From Xenopus tropicalis (taxonomy: Eukaryota > Chordata > Amphibia > Anura > Pipidae): a DNA stretch of 64,000 nucleotides. Under the pieces are notes generated by a model, which saw only the letters and a program-made list of their open reading frames with translations, ran no database searches and had not been told where the DNA came from. Position numbers and translations under genes: made by a program. Positions 26,018-38,440 of the stretch are shown piece after piece. The first letter of the stretch is position 1, and the number at the start of each line of letters is the position of its first letter. The stretch lies in NCBI RefSeq assembly GCF_000004195.4, contig NC_030679.2, positions 33,841,712-33,905,711 on the forward strand. Reading direction: 5' to 3'.

Positions 26018-26492
26018 CAATTCACCTGGTTGTATGTCTTTAAGAAGTAAAAGGAAACCAAAGTACCCAGAGGAAACCCACTTAGACACAGGAAGAACTC
26101 CATTTAGATCAGGAACCCCAACCTTTTATACCCGTGAGCCATATTCAAATGGAAAGTGTTGGGGAGCAACACAAGCATGGAAGACGTTTCTGGAGGTGCC
26201 AATGAGAGCTATTATTGGCTATTTGGTAGCCCCTATGTTGACCCCGGAAGGCTCTGTTTGGCAATTACATTGGGTTTTTATACAATCAAAACTTGCCTCC
26301 TAACAAGAAATCCCAAAATAACTACCTGCTTTGAGGCCACTGGGAGCAACATCCAAGGGGTTGGTTATCAACATGTTGCTCACGAGCCACTGGTTGGGGG
26401 TCACTGATTTAGATAGTACCCAAGCTGTAATCAAACTCAGCACCCCACCGCTGCAAGGCAGAAGGGCTACCCTGTTAGCCAATGTGCTGCCC
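26018..26492 (+). repeat. Old interspersed repeat split by a hAT MITE
   Basis: The left part has the decayed motif CCCAGAGGAAACCCAC and the right part CTGCAAGGCAGAAGGGCTA and AGCCAATGTGCTGCCC. Together they match a repeat common in fish and amphibian genomes (GGAGGAAACCCACG... GCAAGGCAG...GCTAACC). Removing 26110-26406 and one duplication joins them cleanly. Confidence 0.65.
26110..26406 (+). mobile_element. hAT MITE, CAGGGGTCCCCAACC family, perfect duplication
   Basis: A 297-bp element starting CAGGAACCCCAACC and ending GGTTGGGGGTCACTG, flanked by exact 8-mers ATTTAGAT at 26102-26109 and 26407-26414. It is the same family and orientation as 19383-19682. Confidence 0.92.
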
Positions 26493-27936
26493 AATTCTGT
26501 ATGGAATGCTCTTGGCATCATGGCAGAAATGCAAGTGAAAACATGAAGTTTTCCCAGAATCCCTATTCAGTGTTTAAAATGCAATGCCCTCTCTCCTCCT
26601 CATCTTGCAAGTTCCATTTTTATAACTGATTTCTGTTCAGGCAGATAAAGAGCCAGAGCGAGCACAGAAAACAATATTTACAGCAGCTTTTAAAAATCAG
26701 CACTTTCAGGTCTCAATATTTAGATTTCTTTATAATGTTAATTTTATGCTGCAGAATATTTACATAAAGCCCTTTTCATATACAGCAGGAGCAAGTTCTA
26801 ATAATCTATTAGAAAAATAATACAAATCCAGCCTGCATTTTTAGTTTATACAGCGGGCATCTTTTATAGCAGATAAGGCCATGAAGCAGTGTAGATTGCT
26901 GTGGGTATAGCAAGCCAGTATTCTGCTTCTACAGCTTTTCTGCTCGTCCATGATTAATGTTTTGAGCAAGGATGTAGCTCATACAGAGATCCAATGCTCT
27001 ATAAAAAGAAATGGCATGATGCATCCTTGTTTGGGAATAGCTGACACTTATCGATAGCCTGGCTTGTTAATAATTCATAGAAAACCATTTGACTGTACAG
27101 TGGGGGCCCGGCTGAATTCATGGTTCTTTTCAAATCTTGCTGGATTCTTAATTACAGGAAACATGGCACTCTTCTGAGAATTCATTATTTCAGACACAAG
27201 GGTAGAATTTAAAATCCTGTAGGATCTAAAGACAACTACAATCCTCAATTTTAGCAGCTAGTCTCCCAGGAACATTACTTGTTATCTAATAACACAAAAT
27301 ATGACTGAAGAAAAAAGTGACCCACAGTGTCGTGAAGATGTTTCTTGCAAAAGAAAAACAAAATACCTGCTGCATATTTTAAGACTTTAAAAGCTGAAGC
27401 AGAGTTCTCTTTCAGGATTATGCAGCTTCCAGTACTGTGTCTCCTTGTTCCACAAAGGACTCTAGCATTGCCAAGGGCCCGTATAATGGGGCTATTTTAG
27501 CATTGATTTGCATATGTAAAACACTAGCAAATGCTTTTTCCTTAATGACTTATTAAGATTTTTTTCTAATTAGCAAGTTGAGATTTTTAGAAACTTAAAA
27601 AGCATTGAGTCAATTATTTCAATAGAATTCCCAAAATAGGAGTTAAACCCAGCATAATCCCCTAAGCATACATGGGCCCTAAATACCTATTTTGTAAATG
27701 TATTATAGAAAACACGGAAATATAAACATATAAACAAAGCATTCCTCCAGATCAAAAGGAGAGTTGAAATAGTTATATTTGTTACACACAAAAGGCCAGA
27801 GCAAATCCAAGATGAAGGCACAATGAGCTATGACTGTTCAGTTGGGTTGAGTTGGGTCCTACAAATGAATACAACTTAGAAAATGTAGTCTAGGACACCC
27901 TGATAAATAATGGTGGATAGCTAGCTTCTCGGTTGC

Positions 27937-27964
27937 ACATACATACATACATACATACATACAT
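27937..27964. repeat. (CATA)7 microsatellite
   Basis: Seven perfect CATA units. A related ACAT run is near 54998-55013. Confidence 0.95.
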
Positions 27965-28081
27965 AACATATGTAAGATGCCAGAAATGAAGTAAAGATAA
28001 GGAACATTACCACAACAGTGTGTGTTGCTGTATTGGTGTTCATGGGTAGGTGAGTAAAGTAGCTGAATGTGAGTTGATAAT

Positions 28082-28810
28082 TAGAGATGTAGCGAACTGT
28101 TCGCCGGCGAACTAATTCGCACGAACATCGGGTGTTCGCAAGTCCGCAAATTCGCGAACTTTTCGTGATGTTCGCAATTTGGGTTCGCCGGCACCGAAAA
28201 AATCGCAAAACTTACGATAACGTTACGACTGCTCCGAAAAAGTCGCAAAACTTACGATAACGTTACGAATGCTCCGAAAAAGTTGCAAAACTTACGATAA
28301 CGTTACGATTGCTCCGAAAAAGTCGCAAAACTTACGATAACGTTACGACTGCTCCGAAAAAGTCGCAAAACTTACGATAACGTTACGAATGCTCCGAAAA
28401 AGTCGCAAAACTTACGTTAACATTACAAATGCTCAGAAAAAGTCGCAAAACTTACGATAACGTTACGAATGCTCCGAAAAAGTCGCAAAACTTACGATAA
28501 CTTTACGAAAGCGCCGGAAATTACGAAAAAGTCGCAAAATTACCGATCATTTCGAAAAACGGCGTGTGTCAATTTTTCAGAGAAGTTTTTGCCCTTGATC
28601 CCCCTCCTGCATGCCACTGTCCAGGTCGTGGCACCCTTTAAATAACTTTAAAATCAGTTTTCTGGCCAGAAATGGCTTTTCTAGGTTTTAAAGTTCGCCT
28701 TCCCATTGAAGTCTATGGGGTTCGCAAAGTTCGCGAATATTCGCAATTTTCGGCGGAAGTTCGCGAACAGGTTCGCGAACTTTTTTTTTTTGAGGTTCGC
28801 TACATCCCTA
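28082..28810. mobile_element. 729-bp hAT element carrying a 40-bp tandem array
   Basis: Ends are TAGAGATGTAGCGAAC and GTTCGCTACATCCCTA, inverted repeats of each other with one mismatch. The exact 8-mer TTGATAAT flanks it at 28074-28081 and 28811-28818, a hAT-type target duplication. Next to each end lie further GTTCGC/GCGAAC words. The middle holds a tandem array (28191-28510). No transposase is encoded, so it must have been moved in trans. Confidence 0.93.
28191..28510. repeat. Eight 40-bp tandem units inside a hAT element
   Basis: The unit boundary GCTCCGAAAA recurs exactly every 40 bp (28231, 28271, 28311, 28351, 28391, 28431, 28471). Each unit contains TCGCAAAACTTACGATAACG, with about five CG dinucleotides. 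Units differ by only a few substitutions; the sixth (from 28391) is the most diverged. A decayed partial unit follows to about 28560. Confidence 0.97.
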
Positions 28811-28922
28811 TTGATAATCCATGACACAATTAAAATTTCATTCCTGTACATAAGAGGGCTTAATGGACACAACAAGTTACTTAGAAAATGAATGCAAGAA
28901 TAATGCTCCCTATCCACATTAT

Positions 28923-29218
28923 GGGGCTCATTTACTACCGTTCGTGGTTTTTAGCCATTACAATCATGGACTGTATTAGTTACATGAAAATGCAAAAAAT
29001 GTGTAATTTATTAAGTGGAAAAAAGAGAAAACTATGGCATCTAACAGCTGTTGAGGTCATTTAGAATTAATGGGAGCTGACCAAGGCATATTGTAACAAT
29101 TTGTATTTGTGGTTTTAGAGGCTTTCAGGGTTTTCTTGTTTGTAAGAACATGAAAATTCATACAAAAATTAAAAATGTGGGATTTCTAAACTCTAAAACT
29201 ATGTTGATAAATGGGCCT
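28923..29218. mobile_element. MITE with GGGGCTCATTTACTA ends
   Basis: The left end GGGGCTCATTTACTACC and the right end, reversed GAGGCCCATTTATCAAC, are imperfect inverted repeats 296 bp apart. The interior has no recognised content. Confidence 0.55.
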
Positions 29219-29470
29219 CTATGTTTCCCTCCATACTCAAGCCAAAACCCATGGGCCAAGATCAGATCAGTCTCATGTAGCGGACTATTGGGGTAGAGAG
29301 CCACTCGATTAGTTACCTTGCCAAACAAGCATATCTATTAGTATATGCTACTAATAGCATATTTATTCCTATTTACACAGAAAGTAAAGTATGAACATAA
29401 AGGGCATGTTTTTTGCCTAAGATTTAAAGTAGTCATAAATGAATGAAAATTACCATTTAATTATCATAAT

Positions 29471-29539
29471 AAAGAAAAATAGCAGTTTTTTAACACTTAC
29501 CTAATGAGGTAAGTGTTAAAAAAACTGCTATTTTTCTTT
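29471..29539. repeat. 32-bp hairpin with 4-nt loop
   Basis: 29471-29502 is the reverse complement of 29507-29539 with a single extra A in the right arm; the loop is AATG. The inner arm is TAACACTTACCT. The stem is far longer than chance and has no outer inverted repeats typical of the local MITEs. Confidence 0.9.
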
Positions 29540-29654
29540 AAAATGAAAACTAAGTTTTGCATAAATAAACATGTATTCGAGTTTGGCACATTTTCTCGTT
29601 TGTTCAAATCCAAAACAAAATAAAACAAAATTAGCAAACTCGATTTTTGAAAAA

Positions 29655-29855
29655 TATGTCTCTAAGGGGAATTATACTCAATAAGCTATACTAATAAAGT
29701 ATGGCACATGTTATCCAATAAGGATTAATTGAATCTTAGGATCAAGATATGTTAATTATTTAATTAAAATGCAGTCTAAGGGAGATGGCCTTCCTATAAT
29801 TTAGAGCTTTCTCAATAACGGGTTTCTGGATAACAGAACCCTTCCTGTATTTGAA
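29655..29855 (-). mobile_element. Decayed TACAGGTA-type MITE
   Basis: It holds AATAAGGATTAATTGAATC, GGGAGATGGCCTTCC, GGTTTCTGGATAACAG and a degraded end CCCTTCCTGTA. The left end is lost. Confidence 0.7.
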
Positions 29856-30439
29856 GGAATGCTGCAGTTCTAGATCTTCAGATTTCTATCATTTTTCCCT
29901 AGATAAATCCGCAATATAAAATCTTCATTTTTTTTTCTAAACTTCCAATACCTTTCATTTAATGAAAATCCTTCTGCAAACCACATTGCATAAAAAGCCA
30001 AATAAACAATAACAATAAGCTCTCACCGGCAGTGTAATCAATACTTTCTGTATCTGCATGACACGGTGCCTTACATTATTTACACCCTAATAGCAACCTA
30101 GGCCAGTGCATTGTGATATTAAAATAATACATTGCATAGATTTACACAATTTATTTGCATGCTTGCTTGTATATTTTCAGATTTTAATTGAATTATATTT
30201 TCAGAACTAATTTCTAAGGGTTTGGGAGTGTTTTATGCTGGTGCTTTTGCGAGCTATCCATGTATTATTTGAGCCACTTGGAAATAACTTGCAAAATCTA
30301 AAGGCCATTCATCCATGGGGTTATTATATATAACCATTTCCTAGACATACACATCCAAATATATTTTTCCAGTAAGTGTAGCAAAAGTTGAATTTATTAG
30401 AAGCTGCAAGTGGCAGAAGGCACATAAACTCTATAATGC

Positions 30440-30870
30440 TACACGCATAGCAGCGACCGTGGCAAATAATCTTTCAGGAATACTTTACGCTCAGTGGCTG
30501 AGACGTTTTTCATTTTTAAAATTAAAATGACTCGGTCTGTGCAATAAAGTAATCTCTTTCAATTAAGTTGTAAAAATCAAAATGCTTCCCTACGTTTTAA
30601 AATAAAGGCAGAACTGGAATGAAACAGGACTTAATTGATGATTGGAATTTAACTCAACAAGCTTCCTACCCTTGAAGGATTAAGGTATGAAGAGAGATGC
30701 AATAAGAAATCAAGCTATTATGAGCGCGCGTCTTCATTTAATTGAACAAGGTTTCATTTTGCCGAAAAAGAAGGCGCTAACATTTACGAGTAATTAATTT
30801 AAGTTTATGTTTACATTTCAGTGTTTCAGAATGCATAAAAACATAGCAGAAAGGACACATGATAATATTC
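30440..30870. promoter_or_regulatory. Candidate conserved non-coding block
   Basis: A repeat-free stretch in the middle of the 29.4 kb intron with several TAAT-core words (ACTTAATTGATGATTGG, GAGTAATTAATTTAAG), CAATAAAGTAATC, and unusual CG-bearing patches such as GAGCGCGCGTC and GCCGAAAAAG. This mixture resembles developmental enhancers, but without an alignment it is only a candidate. Confidence 0.3.
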
Positions 30871-31636
30871 CAGTTGCTGAGTGGGGCAACTAAAATGGAG
30901 TCTACAGCCTTTTTTTTTTTCTAAATGAAAGAAGCAAAAAAGAAAAGCTGAAAAGGAAAGGTATGATCAAAGGCTTTAACTTATAAGCCTTCTGGACGTG
31001 TTCGGTTCTGTATTAAATACAGCTACAACTGGAACTTAGGATTTCAAAGGCTTCAGAGCAGTTCATAGGTTGGATACATTTTGTTTAATAGGTACAGTAT
31101 ATTTTTTGAGGTTAGCTAAGGTAACTGACTTCAATACTTAAAAGCCTCTTGAAAAAATCATTTAAAAAATTGCAGTGTGCTTTCTAGTCTTCGGCTACGG
31201 CACACAAATATGCATGGCTGTTATAAATAAATCCCAATTAATGGTACGTTAGTTTTTCTCACCATACATTAAATATGATATGCATCTTTAGGAGAGAGGA
31301 ACAGAGCCATGGGATTTGCCATGCAGCAGTCATTTTGATTACATTGGGACTGCATGATTAACTTGCGTTCCCAGGATTTCTGATTCATTATTCTAGTCCT
31401 TTGCTACATAATGTAAGCAAATGACTTAAGCTTGAAACAAAATGAGTCATCTAGACAGTTAGTGAATGTTGACTACTTTTCTTTGTTAGCACCTTGTTTG
31501 CGACTGATAGACTTAGACCTCAAAGGAGCAAAAACAAGTAGGTTTTATCAACCTTTCTGTATAAATCTGTGTTTTGCTATCCCTGAACTAACAATGTTTT
31601 CTCTGTTTGAGAGTGGTCTAGTTCACTTTTCTGTGT

Positions 31637-31996
31637 ATATTGGATCTGTTATCCAGAAACCCATTATCCATAAAGATCCGTTATCTAGAAACCTGTTATG
31701 CAGAAAGATCCAAATTACAGGAAAGCCATCCCAGACTCCATTTGAATCAAATAATAAAAATTTCAAAAAATTATTTCCTTTTTCTCCGTAATCTCTCTGT
31801 AAAACAGTACCTTGTACTTGATCCCAATTAAGATATAATTAATCCTTATGGGAGGCAAAACAATCCTATTGGGGTTATTTAATGTTTAAAAGATTATTTA
31901 GTAAACAAAGTATGGGGATCCAAATTACAAAAAGTAATTCAAGGAAATTACGGAAAGAAAATCCAAGCATTCTGGATAACAGGTCCCGTACCTGTA
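31637..31996. mobile_element. TACAGGTA-type MITE, near full copy
   Basis: It runs from TGGATCTGTTATCCAGAAAC to ACAGGTCCCGTACCTGTA with all internal landmarks. A small duplication near the left end repeats the TTATC(C/T)AGAAACC word three times. Confidence 0.83.
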
Positions 31997-32008
31997 GTAA
32001 GGTATGGT

Positions 32009-32160
32009 AAAATGGTGGCTCAAGAGAAAAGATGTAAAAGAACATTATTTACTGATAAGTATATATTTCAGTTCTGTAAGATTTTTTTAATAACCCTCCT
32101 AATATGATATAAACTATCTGTTGGTTAAGTATTTATTCCGGGGGTATAGTTTTCCTTCAA
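32009..32160 (+). mobile_element. Right part of TTAAAGG-ended element
   Basis: AATGGTGGCTCAAGAG to GGGGGTATAGTTTTCCTT matches the last 150 bp of 32978-33460. It adjoins the TACAGGTA-type MITE and lacks the left end. Confidence 0.75.
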
Positions 32161-32977
32161 TATGGCACTGCTGAGCTACATATTCTGTAAGGTCTCTATT
32201 CATTCTTGGTGCCTGGGCTTTTCTCTAAATTTAATTCATACATTTAGCTTTTGAGAGCTGTAGTGTGTTTGTGTGTTGTGCACTTATTTTCCTAAATAAA
32301 AATTTGCGCTGTTCAGATATAATGGTCTTCAAACTTAGCACTGTTCCTTTCCAAACAAGCTGGGCCATTTGGTGCTGAATAGGGTTAATGGGGGACACAA
32401 TTCTTTAAAATCAACAGCCTTCACACATTTTATTTCTGCCTTGAAATATTTAGTTGCTTAGAACGATAAAAGCATCTAACAATAGTAACCGAAGCAGTTT
32501 GGAATACGTTCCCAGTGCTAGCAGAGGCAAATACTGCAGCCAGAAAGCACAAAATTGACATTTTCTTTTCATAGAGGTCTTATATACGCAAAAGAAATTG
32601 CTCTGTCTCGCAGTTGTCTCTTAAATGCAGTTGTACTGCTGGAAGAGGAATATGATCCCATATCTCTGTGAGAGGTGAGAATCATTCAACCCCTCTTTTC
32701 AGAGCGCCATGTATGCCATAACCCTAATAAATGCCACCCCCCAAAAAATGTATAGTCATTGTCTCTCAGATTGTTTTCTTTTAAAGAGGAGACAAATATA
32801 GAATAAGGTCAACACAGTACAGTTTGCTTAACTACATTCATATTTAGTTTGTTGCATGTAGAATAAATATAGAAGCCATTTCTCAAACTGAAAATAGCTA
32901 GGAGTTTACTTCCTAACCAGCATTATGCAACAATCTATTCTGTTCAATCTATAAGGATATAAGGATATGAGTACTTA

Positions 32978-33460
32978 TTAAAGGAGAACTATACCCCCAA
33001 ACATCGTAGGTCTCTATAAAAATATATTGCATAAACAAGCTCATATATAAAACCCTGCTTTAGCTAAATAAACAATTTTCATACTTTTTTAGCAGTATTT
33101 GCTATTCGGTAATCCTAAATAGAAAATTACAATTTTAAGAATTAAGGGCTGCTTCCCGGGATCATAGGATTCACAGTGCACACAAACAAGCCAAGGCATG
33201 CATACATGCTAGGCCCCATCAGCCAATGAATGGACAGAGTTCTGCCTTTTACTCCCACACTACTTCCTGTTACAGTTAGAGCTGCATTATTTCCTGTCAG
33301 GTGATCTCTGAGGAAGCACCCAGCCCATCACTAAATGGTGGCTCAAGGAAAAGGATATAAAAGGGCAATATGTAATGATATATATATTCTTTAATAGGTC
33401 ACTTAACATAATATTAACTGTTGGTTAAGTATTTATTCTGTGGGTATAGTTTTCCTTTAA
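32978..33460 (+). mobile_element. TTAAAGG-ended (T2-like) element, complete
   Basis: A 483-bp element with ends TTAAAGGAGAACTATACCCC and GGGTATAGTTTTCCTTTAA, inverted repeats over about 20 bp. TTAA at both tips fits a TTAA-type target. It is the reference copy for the fragments at 22786 and 32009. Confidence 0.87.
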
Positions 33461-36400
33461 TGCAACAATGAATTTATAATGAATTGGACTGATTTATTGT
33501 GGATTGAGTAAATGTTTGCGATTTTTGAAAGTGCATTTGATCAATATTTTTACTGAATCAATTATCTTATCTGCAGGGAAAAAAATACATTGCTCATGCC
33601 CTACTAAAGGATTTGATCCCTCAGAAAAGTCATTTGTCAAGGCTGGGTTTGAAGTAACCAATCTCAGGAAGGCTCAGGCAATGTTAAATATTGCACTTAA
33701 ATGGATTGACTGAATAGCCCTATCAGCTTAAACATATTAACAGGCTTATTTGATCACATTGGTCTCAAATGGTTAAACATATCTCAGGATTTCCCATTTA
33801 GTAATGACTAAATCTGCCCCCTAGTGTTACTGAAAAATAACAGCAGTATTTTGAAAAAGGTTTTTGATTGGCACAAGTTTGACAACTTGCATAGGACATA
33901 ATTCCACCTATTGCAGACATTTAACACAGCATGGAAATGACCCATTTGTTCTTAGTCTTAAAGGCATTCCTTGATATTAAAGACTCTTTGCACACTATTT
34001 ACCAGAAAGCACTGCTTTACAAAATAGCTATAAAATATTAACAAATAGCCTTATAAAAACTATAATATAGCTTAAGTGCTCAATACATTTTGGCCATCTA
34101 AATAACAGTTGTTAAATTCTAAACTCACCCATGTAGCTTGTAGGAGCTGCTGGTGTTATATCTAGGGATGTTTACCCTTAAGTAATTTATTTATACCTTG
34201 TTACAGTCACCTAGAGTAATGTGTAAACGAACAGTCTGTTTTTAAATCTATGTCTTCTCGCAGTATGCATTTAGTTCATTTGCCACAACAGCTCTCCATG
34301 TAGGCCTATTTCATTGAATTTAAATGTATATATATTGCATAATGTGATACATTATAATTATTTGATTTTGATTGCATTGGTATGGTGCAAATTATCTATA
34401 ATCACATCATTTAGTACAACAGTGACAAACACATATTACCACATAATGCTTCATATATTTAGAGCACACGAAAGAAATAAAATATTGAAGATCATTGCAA
34501 TTCATCGGAAACCAAGGAAACAGCACAGATTAAGGACCTTGTCTTTCCTTCTACTGGGAATAGTAGAATGTAGCTTGGAAAGTCTGTTGCTGCAGCATGT
34601 TCCCATCATCTATTCAGTTGCTGCCTAATATAGCAAGTTAAAAAGACACTTCTGGGTTTAGACTAACGTACTCCTGGGAGGCAAAGGGACAACACAAACG
34701 TGTTCTGCTAGCACTCTATTTTCTGTTTCCTACTTGACCTGCCGTGACATTTTCAAACATAAATTGTTAGACTTCATGGTGAAAGGTAGAGAACAAGTCT
34801 GCAGCATCACAAAGAATCATTTGGGGGAGTTTTTCACCTTTCAGTTCCCACAGGAGGCATGTTCGAAACTCTAAAAATTGGCAAGAGAAAGAGAAAATCA
34901 TCCCCAGAATAAATAGATTCTGTGTCTGGGAACTACTTTGCAAAATACTGGAGGCATCATAACAGTCTAACAGTGGAGTCTGGTCATGTAGCATGAGTGA
35001 ACAGATGGACATTACCTAAGGTCTTCCTTTCTAAAGACTCCTTGAAGGAGATGGGGAGTCAAATGGAAAATTAAAGTAAACTTGCTCAGAGTGCTTTTCT
35101 GAGCACTTATGCAGTTTCCTTTACTTTTTTTCTTTTAAACCGTTTTAAATTATTACCAGAATTCTATTTGAAAACGAGGACTATGGTTTTAAAATCGAGT
35201 ACTCTTGGCTGCTGAGCTGGTGGTCGCGGAGTTAACTGAATATAAAGGGCAACATCTCCAATGAAATGCTGCTATACAACTATCATCCCTCTTTAGATTT
35301 AAAGTTGTGCTGACAGAGTAAAGCACAGGTTTCTAAATACTGAGTCCTGTTAGTGATCTGACATAAACCTGAAGCAGTCACTCTCTTGCAATACCTGGGG
35401 AAAATCTATTGAGTTCATGTCACGTCGCTAGCAGGACCCTATACCTACTGAATAGGATATTGTTTAATCTCTGCTGGGTAGAAGGGAAGACAAAGGGAGG
35501 TCTATGCAGTTCCATTTCTCATTGAAGATGTCAACTCAATAATCAGTTAATCCCTGAACTGCTGGATCATCAGCCCTGGGAGAGAGCTTTTGAGCCATAG
35601 GTCAGCAAGTTAGCTGCTGATTGATCTACCAGTCATTCCATAGACTAAAGTAATCAGAAACAAACAGCTAATTAATTCCATTTTGATCTCACTGGCAGGT
35701 TACGGTGCACACTTGAAGAAAAGCTTAATACTTAGACAGTCCATGGCATCAGTCTCACTGCACACTTTTAGACAACTTTGTCTTCAGTCCTTCTAGTTAG
35801 ATAAACGAAATTCCCAACAATTTAATTGGTCTTATATTTGCATACAATCCAGCTGTGAAACTGGATTGTACAATGTGAAAAGAACCATAAGTTTTTAAAG
35901 AAAGCTATGACTTCTGTCTAGTATTCCTGACTAGTCAATGTGACTAGCAGGACTAGCTGATCTAAATCTGATCTGACACTGTAAAAAACATTACAGTGGG
36001 AATGGATATGTATTTTAAACCATTATATGTTTAAATTAGATTCAAAAACAAATATGTAATCAATGAAGAGTCTTCCACACGAATCCCTGATAATGACTTC
36101 CTGAAGCTTCAACTAATTGGTGTATAATGATGGAGAATATCCTGTATGGTGCCAAGCTGGCTAGTTTAAAAATGTAGTGGTATATGTACCTAGGTTATCA
36201 TGTAAGAGAGCAGTGGAAGTGAGTAGTGAATACAGCCATTATTGTCTGCTGAGAAATATTATTTAGCACTTCTTACATGTCCTCCTGGCGACATAAAGGT
36301 AAATTAGGTCCCTACAGGAATTAAGTAATATATCTCTGTAATAAAGGACTATAATGTTCCTTAGGCAAGCATAGCTGTTCTCCAACATAGTCTTTTTTGA

Positions 36401-36924
36401 TAATTTCACCAAAAAAAAACCCCATAACTATAATTATTTGAAGAGACTTTGTCTTAAACCAAGATATGCTTTCTAGCAGCTATATTTAATTTAATACTTT
36501 TCCCCCATTTAATTATGAGTTGTTTACTACTTAAAAGAAAAAGTGTCTTGTGTGTATACATTTTAGATGCAGGAAGCAATCAATGTGAGGCAGCACAAAG
36601 CACTGCCTGTTTACTGGAGGGATTCTTTTATATTTTGCAGTAAGTTATCTGCCATTCTTATGATGCATTCTCAGGACGAAGAGGAAATATTCAATAGAAT
36701 CAGCTGGAGCAGTGCCGGCTACACAAATAAAACAATAACTCAAATGCCCAATTGGCTTAACAATTACATTTGTGCTTGAGACAGTATTATAACATTGACA
36801 TCGGTTTGGCATTTATTTCCATTTAGTAAAATAAGAAAGAATTCAAACTGCTGAGGAGGAAACAGAAAAGAGACAGCAACCACTGGAGCATAGCATCACC
36901 TTTGGTCCCCACAAATTCGTCCTC

Positions 36925-37090
36925 TAATTACATTACATTACATTAACATTTATTTATAAAGCGCCAACATATTCCGCAGTGCTGTACAATAAGTGGGTTA
37001 CATACATTGGACATACAGAGTAACATATAAAGCAATCAATAACCGATACAAGAGGTGAAGAGGGCCCTGCCCAAAAGAGCTCTAATCACC
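36925..37090 (-). mobile_element. SINE/LINE tail repeat, reverse orientation
   Basis: ATTTATTTATAAAGCGCC, then CATATTCCGCAGTGCTGTAC and AGGGCCCTGCCCAAAAGAGC, is the reverse complement of the common fish and amphibian 3' tail that reads GTACAGCGCTGCG...ATAAATAAA. The forward version is at 54700-55013. Confidence 0.75.
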
Positions 37091-38163
37091 TCTGGTCCCC
37101 ACAATTGACCAGAGGTCAATTGATGGGATAAATGTTTAGGGTTATATGTTATATTTGCACTGTGCCCTATGTCAATTGTTCAGTTGTAAAAAAATGTTTA
37201 CATTGGGTCAAATACTAAAATACTAATAGGAGATGATTATATGCATGCATTGATGCATTGTCAGGTTGTCCCATCTTGGAATACAAAGGATTATGTTATT
37301 CATTCCTTATTTTCAATGCTTTTCTGAAGAATGAAAAAAAAAATATGGAGCAAAGGGAGTAAATAGTAAAGTGCCAAGGATGAGAACATTATCAAAGACA
37401 AGAATGACCTGGGCATGAAGATTGTAGAAAAGTCAACTAACTCTTATCAGAGAGAAAATGAATTCTCTTTTACTCCAAAAAGGTTTTTGCACTGCGGTGG
37501 TGGAGAAAATAAGGTAGGTGGAGTAGGAGTAAGCGACATGCCTAGCACCTAGGCACTTTGCTCCATTCATATTATGCCCTAAAACAACTCTTTGCTTTAC
37601 TTATGCATTAAACATGTGCTTGGTTCATTGCTCTGCCTTTTTGCCTCATCACTGCTACAAAATTCCACCGTTTGGCTCCACAGCTCCAAAGTTATTCTCT
37701 AAAGTATTACTGCAAACCACCCTATCTTCACAAATCAAATATCAAAGAGATCATCTATTAGATTTCTATTCTTATAGCAATGATTGTCATGCCACTCTTT
37801 CATGTACTGATAAAAGAGTAAAAAAAAGAAAGGTCCTTTGCTTTTTCCTTTGTTTGGGTTGAGCACATTGGGAATAGTCTTATTTGCAAAGTATTTTGCT
37901 CCACAATCTCTGAATATTAAGATGACACTTCCAAATGGACATAATAGTGCAAGGTTGTAGCAAGGTGACAAGACACTAGAGAATGATTAGTTTAATTAAC
38001 CTGCAGTTGTATTTAACAGCAAGTTCAGTGTCTCGCTTCTTTGTTCTTCTTTTGCCTCATTATTAGTCTATGTTTGTACTTTTCCTCTCTGTTTTATCTG
38101 CTTACTGTAGTTGCATGGTTCTTTAAGACATGCAAGTGCTTTATGAACACTTGGTTCCTTTCA

Positions 38164-38285
38164 TGGCTCTTCATGGTGAGGGCAGTGAAGTTGGGGAATG
38201 CCCTGCTGGGCGATGTGGTTTGGCAGGGGCTTGGATGACTTCTTGGACAAGCATAATGTCCAAGGTTATTGTGACTGTACATGCA
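38164..38285 (+). pseudogene. CR1-like LINE ORF2 C-terminal fragment
   Basis: It translates as VRAVKLGNALLGDVV, then after a frame break GLDDFLDKHNVQGYCD, matching the last part of CR1-family reverse-transcriptase proteins (VKLWNALP...DDFLDKHN). A short deletion lies between the two parts. It is non-functional. Confidence 0.75.
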
Positions 38286-38440
38286 GGTGTAAATCCCTTA
38301 TTCGCCCACAATAGCATGAAAAGGCAGATGCAAATTCACACAATTTAACACAAATTAGAGAGGACTCTTCTTTATATTTTTGTAGCTTGGCATATACTTT
38401 ATCCATACTTTTCATACATATCTTGCCTTACTTTGCTGCC

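Noticed and set aside
28191..28510. The regular 40-bp repetition considered as a CRISPR-like array
   Set aside because: The units are contiguous with no unique spacers, lie inside a eukaryotic hAT element and have no cas genes nearby.
33504..33713. A 69-codon plus-strand frame with a PTKGFDPSEKSFVKAGFE segment
   Set aside because: It has no recognisable family and no supporting splice sites; treated as chance.
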